Shown here piece by piece: positions 42,737 to 54,220 of a DNA stretch of 64,000 nucleotides (position 1 is the stretch's first letter; each line of letters opens with the position of its first letter). The stretch is from Variovorax sp. J22P240 (GTDB taxonomy: Bacteria; Pseudomonadota; Gammaproteobacteria; Burkholderiales; Burkholderiaceae_C). The DNA is taken from NCBI RefSeq assembly GCF_030316855.1, contig NZ_JASZYR010000004.1, forward strand, positions 124,001-188,000, written 5' to 3'. Below the pieces are notes generated by a model. That model saw only the letters and a program-made list of their open reading frames with translations. It searched no databases and was not told the origin of the DNA. Made by a program: the position numbers and the translations under genes.

Positions 42737-44317
42737 TCAATGATTTGCCGTGGCGATATCATGGATTAGCTTTGGTTTGCCCAACGTGAAACGGTAGCTA
42801 GAGGCCGTCAGCCGTAGCCCACCTGGAGCGAAGTTCAGTCCTACTGGCGTCAGCAAGAATTCCCTGGCATGGACAGTTTGATTGAAGAAGATGCGAACTC
42901 CGCCGGGGGAAGGCACTAGCTTGAAATCCTTGACGCGATGCATCGGCTCGCCATCGGCCAAGAGCTTGTGATCGCCCAAGAAAATTTCGTTGAAACCGCC
43001 AGCCAATCCCTCGACGTCGATGAAATCGATGGCATCTCCGTTGGAAGAAAAGGCGACCCGATTCTCTGCGTCGACCTGTCGTAGGACTATCGGACCCGTG
43101 GGCGTGACGCTGAATCGTGGCATCAATAAAACAGCGGCGCATGCAAGAATCACTACCGCGCGAAATGCGGTCTCCCTCAACGTGCTAAGCGAGGCATGCT
43201 CAAAGATCCAACGCAGCACCAGCCAAGCGAAGAAAGCAAGGTACGGAAACATCCATTTGAAGTAGTGGATGTTGTAGTAGCGCCAGATTGAGACCGGAGT
43301 CAAGTCTCCGTAAGGTGCATATAGGGAGAACTGAAGGCAGATGGCCGCTGCCATGATCTTCAGCATCGCGGAACCCCAGATGAGGCAACCAATAGCGCCG
43401 ATAATGCTGAGCGCCAACCAAGGGAAATGGCTGATCAGCGAAGCACCCGGCTCCAAGAAGACGGTGTTGGCATCGAAGACAAGCGAGAACACTTTTCTAG
43501 GCAGCTCAAACGGGAAGTAGCCGTTGGCGAGGGCGCTCGAATAGTATCCACCTAGCACATGACCGTGGACTTTGAGATTGAACAACAGAAACAGTCCGAG
43601 GCCGATGAGCAAACCAGCACCGAGTGCAAGTGCTTGGAAGAAAAGCGCCTTAGCCCGAACCTGTGACGTGGCACCTCCCAAGCTCTTGAACGAAAAGTAG
43701 AGATAAGCGGGGTAGAACACGGCCGCGGCGCCAGCATCGATAGGCCGGAGAATTGCGAGCAGACTGAACGTGCCGGAAAACAGAAAAGCCTTGGCGCTTT
43801 CGACCGGGATGGACGCCAACGGCCGCCCCGGCTTTGACTTCTGCAGCAAACGGTAGATCGTGAGCGAATAGAGCAGGGCTGTTCCCGTCGACGTCCACGG
43901 TATGGCGAAGTTCAGAATGATGATTTCGTTGAAATAAACTGACAACGCCAGAAGGGCGAATGCTTCGACCTGCGACGTGTAGCGTGTCGCGAACACCATG
44001 AAGACGTTCGCGAATGTCAACAACCCAAGCAGGTTGAAGAAAAAGAACGGATGAACCGGCACCCAAGGCAGGAGGATCGAGCCGATGGCCGGATAAAGCG
44101 GCGGATAAGCGTGCTTGCCCGCTGAGAAGTCGCCTTGCATCAGCGCCCGTGCGGCCTTGATGTACTCGCCTTGATCGAACCAACCCCACCATCCGAGGGG
44201 GTGCACCAGCGAATTGCCAGGCAAGGCGGGGTAGTTGAAATAGAAGAAGCAGTAGACGAGCGCGCCGAGGCCAAGGCTGATCCACAGTGGAATTTTGATT
44301 TCTTTGAGAGGAGGCAT
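42737..44317 (-). CDS. Polytopic membrane protein, GT-C-like glycosyltransferase candidate
   Basis: The ATG at 44317 gives 526 residues. About ten membrane helices lie between residues 10 and 415. A periplasmic loop after the first helix carries PLGWWGWFDQGEYIKAARAL, with an Asp/Gln-Gly-Glu pattern like the catalytic loop of GT-C lipid-dependent transferases. A soluble C-terminal domain (about 420-526, with VLRQVDAENRVAFSSNGDAI) is probably periplasmic. It may use the lipid-linked sugar of the GtrB/GtrA cassette. No clear family match is recognised. Thirty-eight residues of upstream same-frame sequence look non-coding. Confidence 0.65.
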   Translation of the reverse strand: MPPLKEIKIPLWISLGLGALVYCFFYFNYPALPGNSLVHPLGWWGWFDQGEYIKAARALMQGDFSAGKHAYPPLYPAIGSILLPWVPVHPFFFFNLLGLLTFANVFMVFATRYTSQVEAFALLALSVYFNEIIILNFAIPWTSTGTALLYSLTIYRLLQKSKPGRPLASIPVESAKAFLFSGTFSLLAILRPIDAGAAAVFYPAYLYFSFKSLGGATSQVRAKALFFQALALGAGLLIGLGLFLLFNLKVHGHVLGGYYSSALANGYFPFELPRKVFSLVFDANTVFLEPGASLISHFPWLALSIIGAIGCLIWGSAMLKIMAAAICLQFSLYAPYGDLTPVSIWRYYNIHYFKWMFPYLAFFAWLVLRWIFEHASLSTLRETAFRAVVILACAAVLLMPRFSVTPTGPIVLRQVDAENRVAFSSNGDAIDFIDVEGLAGGFNEIFLGDHKLLADGEPMHRVKDFKLVPSPGGVRIFFNQTVHAREFLLTPVGLNFAPGGLRLTASSYRFTLGKPKLIHDIATANH

Positions 44318-44470
44318 ATCAGTTCGCCGCGCTTTCCTCGGCATGGGTTGCTGGCGCAGCCAGGAACGCGAGGACACTCCATCTCGTGTCTCCTCGTGAG
44401 GTTTGACCGACCCCTGCCGGCGCGTTGGCACGTGCCATCAGCATGACGGCGTACAAAACGCTGTGCGCCT

Positions 44471-46359
<1,889 letters not shown>

Positions 46360-46366
46360 TCAATTC

Positions 46367-49300
46367 TCAGGTGGGTTTGCAATGGATGACAGGGTGTGCG
46401 GATCCCGACCGCGGCGAGGATTGAGCGCCGGCGTCAGGGCGACAGACCAGCTTCAGCAAATCTTGAGTGGTCTGGCGCCAGGTCAACCAGGGCATCGTGT
46501 CCGATGTCGGGTGGGATCGTTCCTTGAACAAGCTGGTCCAGGATTGGATCGCCTCCGCCAGCGCCTGGGCCGATATTCCGTGGAAGTAGTGCGCATTTTG
46601 CCCTGCCACCTCCTTGAAGACTGCCAGATCCCTGGCGATGATGGGAATCTTGTGGCGCGCTGCTTCGATCAGCGGAAGCCCGAATCCTTCGCCTTCCGAT
46701 GCTGCAATCAGGCAGGTGGACGCGCCGTAGATGCGCCCAAGGTACTCGTCGCTGGTGCTTTCGAGCCAGAAAAGCCGCCTGCCCGATTCCGGGTGGCGGC
46801 GCAGGCGCTCGGCCAGTTCGTCGACGAGCCATCCTTGCTTGCCCACGATGACCAGGTTGATGTCGGCTCCCTGTGCCCACAGCAGTTCGAAAGCGTCCAG
46901 AGTCTGGGCGTGGCCCTTGCGCGGCTCGACCGTTCCCACCATGAGGAAGCTCGGGCGCGCGCGGAGCGACTTCAGGATCCACTCGGAACTGGACGGGATG
47001 CCCTTGGTTGGGCTGGAGTTCTCGATGTCCGCGCCGATATGAAACCACTGGACTTCGAAGTGCTTCGTTCGCGCGGGATGCGCGCGTTGCATGTAGCCCG
47101 ACAGATCTGCGGCCACCGATTTGGAGATGCAAAGCGCCCCATCGTAGGCCGCGATGGCGTCCAGCCATTGTTCGAAGCCCCGGAAGGTGCCCTCCACGAA
47201 ATGCTGGGGCATCTGAATGCACAGCAGGTCGTAGACCACGAATATCACCTTGACGCCGGCGCGATGCATCGAGTCCAGCACGGCTTTCTGCGCGGGGATG
47301 ACATGCGGCTGGAAGTCGAGCCCGAGAAAAATGTCTCCGGCGTAAAAATCGATGGGCTCGTCCAGCACATCGGGACGCGCTTCCTGCCCCGCTGCACCGG
47401 CCAGAAAGCCTCTCGCGGCAAAATAGCCTTGCTTGCCCGCCGTTGCGTATATCGGCAGTATTTCGAAGCCGCTCGGAGGTGTCTCCAGCAGCTCCTTCAG
47501 GATGCTGCGTGTGACGCGCTGAATGCCGGTCTTCGAATCCCTGAGAACCAGCTCCGAGATGTCGACGAAGATTCGCGCGGTGAACTGGGTCGGCCTGATG
47601 CTGGAGACGATGCAACGGGCGACGGCTTCCATCTGTTCGTCGGATTGGTTCTCCAGCAGGGGCTTCAGCGCGCCGATTAAGTCATTGGTGATGGCCTTGG
47701 AGGTGAGCTTCGGCGCGGGCAGGGAGACTTCCATCGACTGGGCGGCTTCGATGGTCAGCGAATAGACGTCGTCGACCGAAATATCGGCGAGGCAATACAG
47801 CTGGTACTTGCAGTCGGCCCGTGTCGCGATGTGGCACGGCGAGCATTCGGCGTCGCGATGGATGACCAGGCTCTTCGGAAACACGGGCGCCCATTCGGCG
47901 GCAGTCTCGTGCCCCCCATAGACGCCAATGACGGTCAAGCCCAAGTAGGACGCGAGGTGTGCCCCTCCCGAATTGTTCGCGATGCAGACTGAATTCTCAG
48001 CCAGTGTCTCCATGAGCGCGGGAATGCTGAGTCCCGCGTGTTGCGCCACCTTCTGCGAGCCATGGAAGACGTGTTTCTGCGCTTCGGCAGGCGACGCAAA
48101 GAAGATGTTGATCGCACTGACGCTGTCCTGCGCGTCCAGCCTCGAGATCAAGGCTTGGAATCTACCGACGTCCCATTCCTTGACGTCGTTGCCTGCATAC
48201 GGGAATAGCGCAATGGCACCCTTCTTCCGCTCCGTCGAGTCGAACAGTTGCGGCAAGGCGATGTAGTCGTTCGGGTCGGCAGGCAGCGCATCGACCAACG
48301 CCAGCAGCTGGTTGCTGATGGAGATCCGGTTCATTGAGGTTTCCAGGAAGGGCGCGTCCGCGACCGCATCCAGCGCGATGTCGAGGTCCTTGTCTATGGC
48401 CGGGTCGAAGGTCTGGTAGCCGACTTTCAGCCTTGCATCGACTCGCTGCAAGACGAAACGCGTGTCGCTCTGCCGGCGCAGGTCCAGCGCAATGTCATAC
48501 GTGCCGAGCTTGCTCAGAAACGCTGAGAGTTCCTCCTGCGCGACCGAGGCCTGGTTCGCCGACTTCTTCTTGAAGTAGTCCAGTGCATGGATCTTGTCGA
48601 AGAAGGGGAACATCTTCGCGAGTTCGACGTTCCAGCTGCCGACGGCGAGCTCGACTTTCGCGGCCGGATAGCGCGCCGCCAGCTTGGCGATCGCGGGCAT
48701 GGCCAGGATCAGGTCGCCGAGATGGTCGAGCTTGAGCAGCAGGATGCGCTTGTGGCTGGGCTGGAAAATGGTCGTACTCTCCACGCGGGCCAGACTGTGG
48801 TTTGCCGGCGCGGACCGGGCATTGAACTTCTCCAGCACCTCGAGTGCCCTGCGCGCACTGCGGTCCCAGGAAAAAGCCGTGGCCTGCACGGCCGCATTCT
48901 TCAGCAGCGTTTCGCGAAGCGCGGGGTCCGTCAGCGCTTGAAGCATCTTTGCCCTGATCGAGTCGATCGACTCGGGGTCGAACATCGCCTCGGGGGATCC
49001 GATGACCTCGGGCAGGCTGGTTCTGTTCGCGACGATGACCGCAGCGCCGCACGACATGGCTTCCAGCGGCGGAATCCCGAAGCCCTCATGCGTGGAGGGG
49101 AACACGAACAACTTGCACATGTTGTAGAGCTTAAGCAACTCCTCGTCCGAGATGTAGCCGGTGAAAACGATCTCGTCGGGCCTCATTCCGGCCTCCGTCG
49201 CGCGCGTCTGAAGGGCGGTGACTTCGCCTTCGGGCATGCGTCCGGCCATCAGGAGCCGGTGGCTCGCGCGAACGTCGGGAGGCAAACGGGCGTAGGCGGA

Positions 49301-50035
49301 CACTAGCCTCGCCAGGTTCTTTCGCTCGTCGGCGCCACCCGTGTAGAGTAGAAACTCCTGGGGGATATTGAATTTGCTGCGAAGGCGCTGCCGAGCGTCT
49401 TCGGAGATCGCGATCTTCCTGAACGATTCGTCGCAGGCGCCCGAGATGTTGGTCACGGCATCGGGGTCGAAGGCAAGCCCTCGAAGTGCCTCGCCGCGGG
49501 CGCTTTCCGAAATGGCCAGAAGCTGCCTGCTGCGCTTGAGCGAGTCGATCTTGCGTGCGTAGTAATCTTGACGAAGCGGGCTCGATCTGAAGTGGATGTC
49601 GGGGTTCAGCAGCGGGATTAGGTCATAGAGAATGACCGCTGTCGGCGTCCTGGCGTCGAAAGTGCCGACGCTGACAACGGCATCGTCCCCGAGTCCTTCG
49701 AACAGACTCGTGACCAGCACCACGTCGGGCTCCAGCGAGAGGATGAATGCTTCTCGAACGCGCTCCGCGATTTGCCGGCGGGTGCTGTTGGCTGGGTCCA
49801 GCTCGCGTGTGGGGCCGAGCGAGTTCCAGACGCGGATGTTCTCGCGCGGAACAATGTTGGAGAAGGCTTCGCGAATGGCATCGATCGAATCGGGCAGCAG
49901 CCCATTGAGTGCGAGCAAGACTTCATGCTTGTCTGCTGCGCGTGCGATCGCCAATGCGAGTGAAAGACTGTATCGGCCGATTCCGCGGAATCGGCTTTCA
50001 GTCTGGGCTCCCTGCATGTCAATGATTATTCGCAT
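46367..50035 (-). CDS. Giant three-domain glycosyltransferase (GT4-GT9-GT4)
   Basis: The 1222-residue protein has three transferase units. Residues 1-410 are a GT4 domain (MRIIIDMQGAQTESRFRGIG, with THEGFGIPPLEAMSCG at 315-330). Residues about 428-800 are a GT9 heptosyltransferase-like domain (RILLLKLDHLGDLILAMPAI, then SVCIANNSGGAHLASYLGL). Residues about 845-1205 are a second GT4 domain (IFVDISELVLRDSKTGIQRV, MVGTVEPRKGH, ASEGEGFGLPLIEAA). Six or so cysteines cluster near 755-790. It probably adds several sugars, one of them heptose, in order. It lies between gmd and the ADP-heptose operon, all leftward. Confidence 0.88.
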   Translation of the reverse strand: MRIIIDMQGAQTESRFRGIGRYSLSLALAIARAADKHEVLLALNGLLPDSIDAIREAFSNIVPRENIRVWNSLGPTRELDPANSTRRQIAERVREAFILSLEPDVVLVTSLFEGLGDDAVVSVGTFDARTPTAVILYDLIPLLNPDIHFRSSPLRQDYYARKIDSLKRSRQLLAISESARGEALRGLAFDPDAVTNISGACDESFRKIAISEDARQRLRSKFNIPQEFLLYTGGADERKNLARLVSAYARLPPDVRASHRLLMAGRMPEGEVTALQTRATEAGMRPDEIVFTGYISDEELLKLYNMCKLFVFPSTHEGFGIPPLEAMSCGAAVIVANRTSLPEVIGSPEAMFDPESIDSIRAKMLQALTDPALRETLLKNAAVQATAFSWDRSARRALEVLEKFNARSAPANHSLARVESTTIFQPSHKRILLLKLDHLGDLILAMPAIAKLAARYPAAKVELAVGSWNVELAKMFPFFDKIHALDYFKKKSANQASVAQEELSAFLSKLGTYDIALDLRRQSDTRFVLQRVDARLKVGYQTFDPAIDKDLDIALDAVADAPFLETSMNRISISNQLLALVDALPADPNDYIALPQLFDSTERKKGAIALFPYAGNDVKEWDVGRFQALISRLDAQDSVSAINIFFASPAEAQKHVFHGSQKVAQHAGLSIPALMETLAENSVCIANNSGGAHLASYLGLTVIGVYGGHETAAEWAPVFPKSLVIHRDAECSPCHIATRADCKYQLYCLADISVDDVYSLTIEAAQSMEVSLPAPKLTSKAITNDLIGALKPLLENQSDEQMEAVARCIVSSIRPTQFTARIFVDISELVLRDSKTGIQRVTRSILKELLETPPSGFEILPIYATAGKQGYFAARGFLAGAAGQEARPDVLDEPIDFYAGDIFLGLDFQPHVIPAQKAVLDSMHRAGVKVIFVVYDLLCIQMPQHFVEGTFRGFEQWLDAIAAYDGALCISKSVAADLSGYMQRAHPARTKHFEVQWFHIGADIENSSPTKGIPSSSEWILKSLRARPSFLMVGTVEPRKGHAQTLDAFELLWAQGADINLVIVGKQGWLVDELAERLRRHPESGRRLFWLESTSDEYLGRIYGASTCLIAASEGEGFGLPLIEAARHKIPIIARDLAVFKEVAGQNAHYFHGISAQALAEAIQSWTSLFKERSHPTSDTMPWLTWRQTTQDLLKLVCRPDAGAQSSPRSGSAHPVIHCKPT

Positions 50036-50078
50036 CGGATCTTCTGGAGAAATGTCTTGCGGAGTCGAGGGTGGAGAT

Positions 50079-51764
50079 TCAGCTTCTTGCCAGGATTGGC
50101 CTTGCGAACTGAAGAAGGCTGCCGCCCTTGAAGAGGTGGCCCGAAACGCCTGCGCGCGATGCAGCCAGAACGTCCGATTCGTTGTCGCCGATCAGGAAGG
50201 AGTTGGCAAGGTCGATGTGCAGGTCGTTCGCAGCACGCAGCAGCATCCCGGGGTTTGGCTTTCGATCGAAGTGATCCCCGTGTCCGTACGCAGGAATCTT
50301 CGCCTGATCGTGGTAGGGGCAGTGATACCAGGCGTCGACCTGCGCGCCTTCTTCATCGAGGCGGGCCGCCATCCATCGGTGCAGCGCGAGCACTTGCGCT
50401 TCGCTTGCATAGCCGCGCGCAATGCCCGACTGATTGGTCACGACGACGACGCTGTGGCCTTGGGATCTGGCGAAACGGATCGCGTCGCTTGCTCCGTCGA
50501 CGAACGTGATGTCCTCGGGTTTGCTGGGATAGCCCGTATCGAGGTTGATCACGCCGTCCCGATCCAGAAACAGGGCGGTCCTTCCGGTGGCGAACGGAAC
50601 TGGCCGGACGATCCGGCCGAATACCCGCTCGCACTCCATGAGCGCAAGAACGAAGTGATAGAAACTGCTGGCGGGGACGTCCTCTGACAGCTTGCGCCCT
50701 GCCGCGTCGATGCGATCGCGCCACAGTCCCGGTGGGTCGAGCGAAAGGAAACCTGATTGGAGCGCCGCGAGCGCCTTCGCAGCCTTATCGCGCCATTTGC
50801 CGGCTTCGGCTGGGGCCGCCTCCGCTTCGGCGGCGCAGGCTTTCAGGTACTCGCACGTGCCCCAAGAGCGACGGCTGTCGACGGTGGTCCGATCAAGGAT
50901 GCCGACGCGTTCGACCGCGAAATTCCCGGCATCGACGCCTTCGCGTTCCGCGCGAGACAGCAAGACCTTCACATCTTCATCGACGTTGACGCCGCTCAGC
51001 ATCGAGAAGCGCCGCAGAAGCCACACCCATTCGAAGTGGTGGCCGGGCTCGTACCAATTGCCCGCGACGTCGTGCGCTCGCCAGGCGTCGTCATGCAGTT
51101 CCGGCAATGCGGCCTCCGTGCGCCAGAGCATGCGCTCGGAAAAGATCTGATGTAGTGCGCTCGCCCGTGCCAGATCCTGCGCACGGCCGGTCGATTCGTA
51201 GAGCGCCAGGCAGGCCTCGAGGAGATGCATGGTCGGGTTCTGGCGCAGGAATGCATCGGGCCGCGGGATCGCATCAATGACGCCCCCGTTGCTGGCGGCC
51301 AGTGGGCCTTCGAGAATATCGAAGACTTCGTCGGCCAGCGCGAGATAGCCAGGGTCTGGCTTGAGGCGATAGAGCCATGCGAGCGCGAACAAGAGGAACG
51401 CCAGCGTGTAGGCATCGCACTTCGGGTCATGGATCGTCCCGTCGCGGGCGATGGAGAACGCCCAGCGATGCGGCAACTCTTTGCTGTAGTAGCGGCGCAA
51501 CACCTGCTGCCAGGTGCGATCAATCTGGGCGCGGTTGTCGCGCATGCCGCGCAGGCTCAGGTGTGCCAGTACATACAACTGGCGGCATTGCACCATGAGG
51601 CGCCGCGGCACCCCCTCGACCGGCCGACCCGAGAAATCCAGCCTTTCGTGAAAAAGCCCGAACTTCTCGTCGTATCCCCGATCGAGCCATAGCGGGAGTG
51701 CGTCGATGCTCAGCCAATTGCTGGCGCGTGCGCGCAGCTCCTCGAAATTTTCCACCAACGTCAC
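50079..51764 (-). CDS. AGE-family epimerase/isomerase fused to GmhB-like HAD phosphatase
   Basis: In this 561-residue protein, residues 1-385 form an (alpha/alpha)6 AGE domain with the expected catalytic histidines H180 (NPTMHLLEA), H242/H243 (EPGHHFEWVW) and H370 (SSFYHFVLA). Residues about 393-561 form a HAD-IIIA domain like heptose-bisphosphate phosphatase GmhB: D401 and D403 (FLDRDGVINLDTGYPSKPED), TNQSG, K502 and GDNESD. The zinc loop is altered: C482 and H485 remain, but the second Cys pair is replaced by GHGDHFD. It overlaps hldE (ATGA) and so should serve manno-heptose synthesis. Confidence 0.88.
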   Translation of the reverse strand: MTLVENFEELRARASNWLSIDALPLWLDRGYDEKFGLFHERLDFSGRPVEGVPRRLMVQCRQLYVLAHLSLRGMRDNRAQIDRTWQQVLRRYYSKELPHRWAFSIARDGTIHDPKCDAYTLAFLLFALAWLYRLKPDPGYLALADEVFDILEGPLAASNGGVIDAIPRPDAFLRQNPTMHLLEACLALYESTGRAQDLARASALHQIFSERMLWRTEAALPELHDDAWRAHDVAGNWYEPGHHFEWVWLLRRFSMLSGVNVDEDVKVLLSRAEREGVDAGNFAVERVGILDRTTVDSRRSWGTCEYLKACAAEAEAAPAEAGKWRDKAAKALAALQSGFLSLDPPGLWRDRIDAAGRKLSEDVPASSFYHFVLALMECERVFGRIVRPVPFATGRTALFLDRDGVINLDTGYPSKPEDITFVDGASDAIRFARSQGHSVVVVTNQSGIARGYASEAQVLALHRWMAARLDEEGAQVDAWYHCPYHDQAKIPAYGHGDHFDRKPNPGMLLRAANDLHIDLANSFLIGDNESDVLAASRAGVSGHLFKGGSLLQFARPILARS

Positions 51765-53194
51765 GACTTCCTGGTCTTGTTGATCTCGTTGACGATGCGA
51801 GTCGTCGAGTAACCATCATGAAAATCCAGGGCGATGACCTGGCCGCCCCGAGCTGTCACTTCGCTGTAGCCGACAATGTCTGCCACCGGGTAGTCCCCGC
51901 CCTTCACCAGAATGTCCGGCAATACGTACTGGATGGTCTCGAGCGGAGTCGGCGCGTCGAATTCAACGATGTAGTCCACCGAGGACAGGCCGGCCAGGAC
52001 TTCGGCTCGATGGGAGAAGTTGTTGATCGGCCGGCCGGGGCCCTTGAGCTTGCGCACGGAGTCGTCGGAGTTCAGCCCCAGCACCAGGATGTCTCCCAGG
52101 GCGCGTGCTGCCTTGAGCAGCCGCACATGACCGGGATGGAGAATGTCGAAGCAGCCATTGGTGAAGACGACCTTCTTGCCGTGCATCCTGGGATTGACCA
52201 ACGCAACCTTGAGCTGATCCTCGGTCAGCACCTTGGGGTGTTCATGGGTGGAGGCATTCACTTCGGCCTCGATCTCGTCTTCGCTGACCACGTACGTGCC
52301 AGGGTGGGATACCGCGATGCCCGCCGCAATGTTCGCGCGCTGTACGGCGTCGGAGATCGAACGCCTGGCCGACAACTCCATCGCGAGCGCAGCGAGCACC
52401 GTGTCGCCGGCGCCGGACACGTCGAAGACATCACGCGCTCGCGTGGGGACGAAGTCCGCGCGGCCACCGGCGCTGACGATGACCATGCCCTTGGCGCCAC
52501 GCGTGATGACCAGGTGCTCGAGTCGAAGGCTCTCGATCGCGTCTCTGGCCTTGGCGACCAGTTCCTGGTCGGACGCGTAGGCGCCGAAAAGCCCGACGAA
52601 CTCGCTGTTGTTGGGTTTCAGCAGGAACGCGCCGCGATAGAACTCCGGGGTGACTCGTTTCGGATCCACCAGCGTCGGCACGCCGAGCCTGGCGGCCGCG
52701 TCGAGGAATTCGGGCAGATTGTCCAGAGTGCCCTTGGCATAGTCGGAAAGTACCACTAGGTCGTAGGTGCCGACTTGACGCTCGTATTCGTCGAGCAGGC
52801 GTTGCTGGATCTGAGGCGTCGGGTAAACGTCGCGGTCGACGCGGGCGATCTGCTGCGCGCCGGCGACCAGCCGGGTCTTCTGGGTGGTGCCGCCCTGAGG
52901 GTCTTTCACGAACAGCGGCGTCACCTGAAAGCGCTGCAGGCAGGTATCGAGCTCGGCAGAAGCACTGTCCTCGCCGACGACCGCCAGAAGGGTCGCGTTG
53001 CCGCCCATGGCGGAAATGTTCGCGGCGACATTGGCCGCACCGCCGGGCCGATTCTCCTCGTGCTTCGCCGCCAGTACCGGAACCGGTGCTTCCGGAGAGA
53101 TGCGCGACACCTCGCCGATCACATAGCGATCGAGCATGATGTCGCCGACGACGAGGATGCGCGGCTTGGTTGCGGTAGGGGAGGGCTGATGCAT
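51761..53194 (-). CDS. hldE: Bifunctional heptose-7-P kinase / heptose-1-P adenylyltransferase
   Basis: The ATG at 53194 gives 477 residues, the same length as E. coli HldE. The N-terminal PfkB-type kinase (about 14-325: RILVVGDIMLDRYVIGEVSR, then DVSGAGDTVLAALAMELSAR) phosphorylates D-glycero-D-manno-heptose-7-P at C1. The C-terminal nucleotidyltransferase (about 345-477: VFTNGCFDILHPGHVRLLKA) makes ADP-heptose. It lies two bases after the hldD stop and overlaps the AGE-HAD fusion. The longer same-frame start at 53278 lies inside hldD and is unlikely. Confidence 0.95.
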   Translation of the reverse strand: MHQPSPTATKPRILVVGDIMLDRYVIGEVSRISPEAPVPVLAAKHEENRPGGAANVAANISAMGGNATLLAVVGEDSASAELDTCLQRFQVTPLFVKDPQGGTTQKTRLVAGAQQIARVDRDVYPTPQIQQRLLDEYERQVGTYDLVVLSDYAKGTLDNLPEFLDAAARLGVPTLVDPKRVTPEFYRGAFLLKPNNSEFVGLFGAYASDQELVAKARDAIESLRLEHLVITRGAKGMVIVSAGGRADFVPTRARDVFDVSGAGDTVLAALAMELSARRSISDAVQRANIAAGIAVSHPGTYVVSEDEIEAEVNASTHEHPKVLTEDQLKVALVNPRMHGKKVVFTNGCFDILHPGHVRLLKAARALGDILVLGLNSDDSVRKLKGPGRPINNFSHRAEVLAGLSSVDYIVEFDAPTPLETIQYVLPDILVKGGDYPVADIVGYSEVTARGGQVIALDFHDGYSTTRIVNEINKTRKS

Positions 53195-53195
53195 G

Positions 53196-54170
53196 TCAGG
53201 CGAACTTGTCGGGAGTGTTGAGGTAGCCCTGGACATAGTCGGCCACCCCTGCTTCGAGCGAATAGAAGTCGGCGTCATAGCCAGCGTCTCGCAACTTCTG
53301 CATGGCTGCCTGCGTGAAGTACTGGTATTTTCCGCGAAGGTTCTCGGGCATCGGGACGTACTGGATGTCGGGGTTGATGCCGCATGCGGTTCCGACGGCC
53401 TCGATGAGATCCCGAAACGAGCGTGCCGAGCCTGTCCCCAGGTTGTAGATGCCGTTCTGCCGGGTGCCGGCCAGAAACCAGGACATGACCTTGCAGCAGT
53501 CCTTGACGTAGACGAAATCGCGCAACTGCTCGCCGTCCTTGAAGTCGGGGCGGTGCGACTTGAAAAGGTGAATGGGCTCTCCGGCGACCACCCGTGAATG
53601 GTTCTTTGCGACGATGCTCATCATGTCGGCCTTGTGATACTCGTTGGGGCCGTACACGTTGAAGAACTTGAAGCCGGCCCACCTAGGCGGCGCTACACCC
53701 TTTTCGGCTTGCCCGAGCGCCCATCGGTCGAAGGCCTGCTTCGACCAGCCATAGAGGTTGAGTGGGCGCAGCGGGGCGATGTCATGCGTGTCGTCGAAGC
53801 CTTGATCGCCATCGCCGTAGGTTGCAGCGGACGATGCATAGAAGAATGGAACCTTCCGCGAAGCGCACCAGTTCCAGAGGTTCATGGAGAACTGGAGGTT
53901 GTTGCTGACCACTTCATCCCCATCGGTGGCGGTCGTCGAAGAGATCGCACCGAGATGAAACACAGCCTCGACGGCGTGCGTGGTGGTCTTCAGAAATTCG
54001 GCGCAATCCTGTGGAAAGACGAACTCGGCGAAGCGATGCTTCGCGATGTTCTTCCATTTCTCGCCCGTGCCCAGCCAGTCGACGATGGCGATGTCGGTGA
54101 GCCCTGTCTGATTCAGGTGGGCGACGAGGTTCGAACCGATGAAGCCTGTCGCTCCAGTGACGATGATCAT
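53196..54170 (-). CDS. hldD: ADP-L-glycero-D-manno-heptose 6-epimerase
   Basis: The ATG at 54170 gives 324 residues. MIIVTGATGFIGSNLVAHLN is the NADP site; FHLGAISSTTATDGDEVVSN, SSAATYGDG and YGWSKQAFDRWAL (Y-x3-K) match HldD. FKFFNVYGPNEYHKADMMS is the family signature. It turns ADP-D,D-heptose into ADP-L,D-heptose. With HldE and the GmhB-like domain downstream it forms the activated-heptose operon. No gmhA is visible in the window. Confidence 0.95.
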   Translation of the reverse strand: MIIVTGATGFIGSNLVAHLNQTGLTDIAIVDWLGTGEKWKNIAKHRFAEFVFPQDCAEFLKTTTHAVEAVFHLGAISSTTATDGDEVVSNNLQFSMNLWNWCASRKVPFFYASSAATYGDGDQGFDDTHDIAPLRPLNLYGWSKQAFDRWALGQAEKGVAPPRWAGFKFFNVYGPNEYHKADMMSIVAKNHSRVVAGEPIHLFKSHRPDFKDGEQLRDFVYVKDCCKVMSWFLAGTRQNGIYNLGTGSARSFRDLIEAVGTACGINPDIQYVPMPENLRGKYQYFTQAAMQKLRDAGYDADFYSLEAGVADYVQGYLNTPDKFA

Positions 54171-54220
54171 TTGCAGTGCTCCGACCAATGGCTTGGAAAA
54201 AAGAGAGCGCGCCGGCGCGC

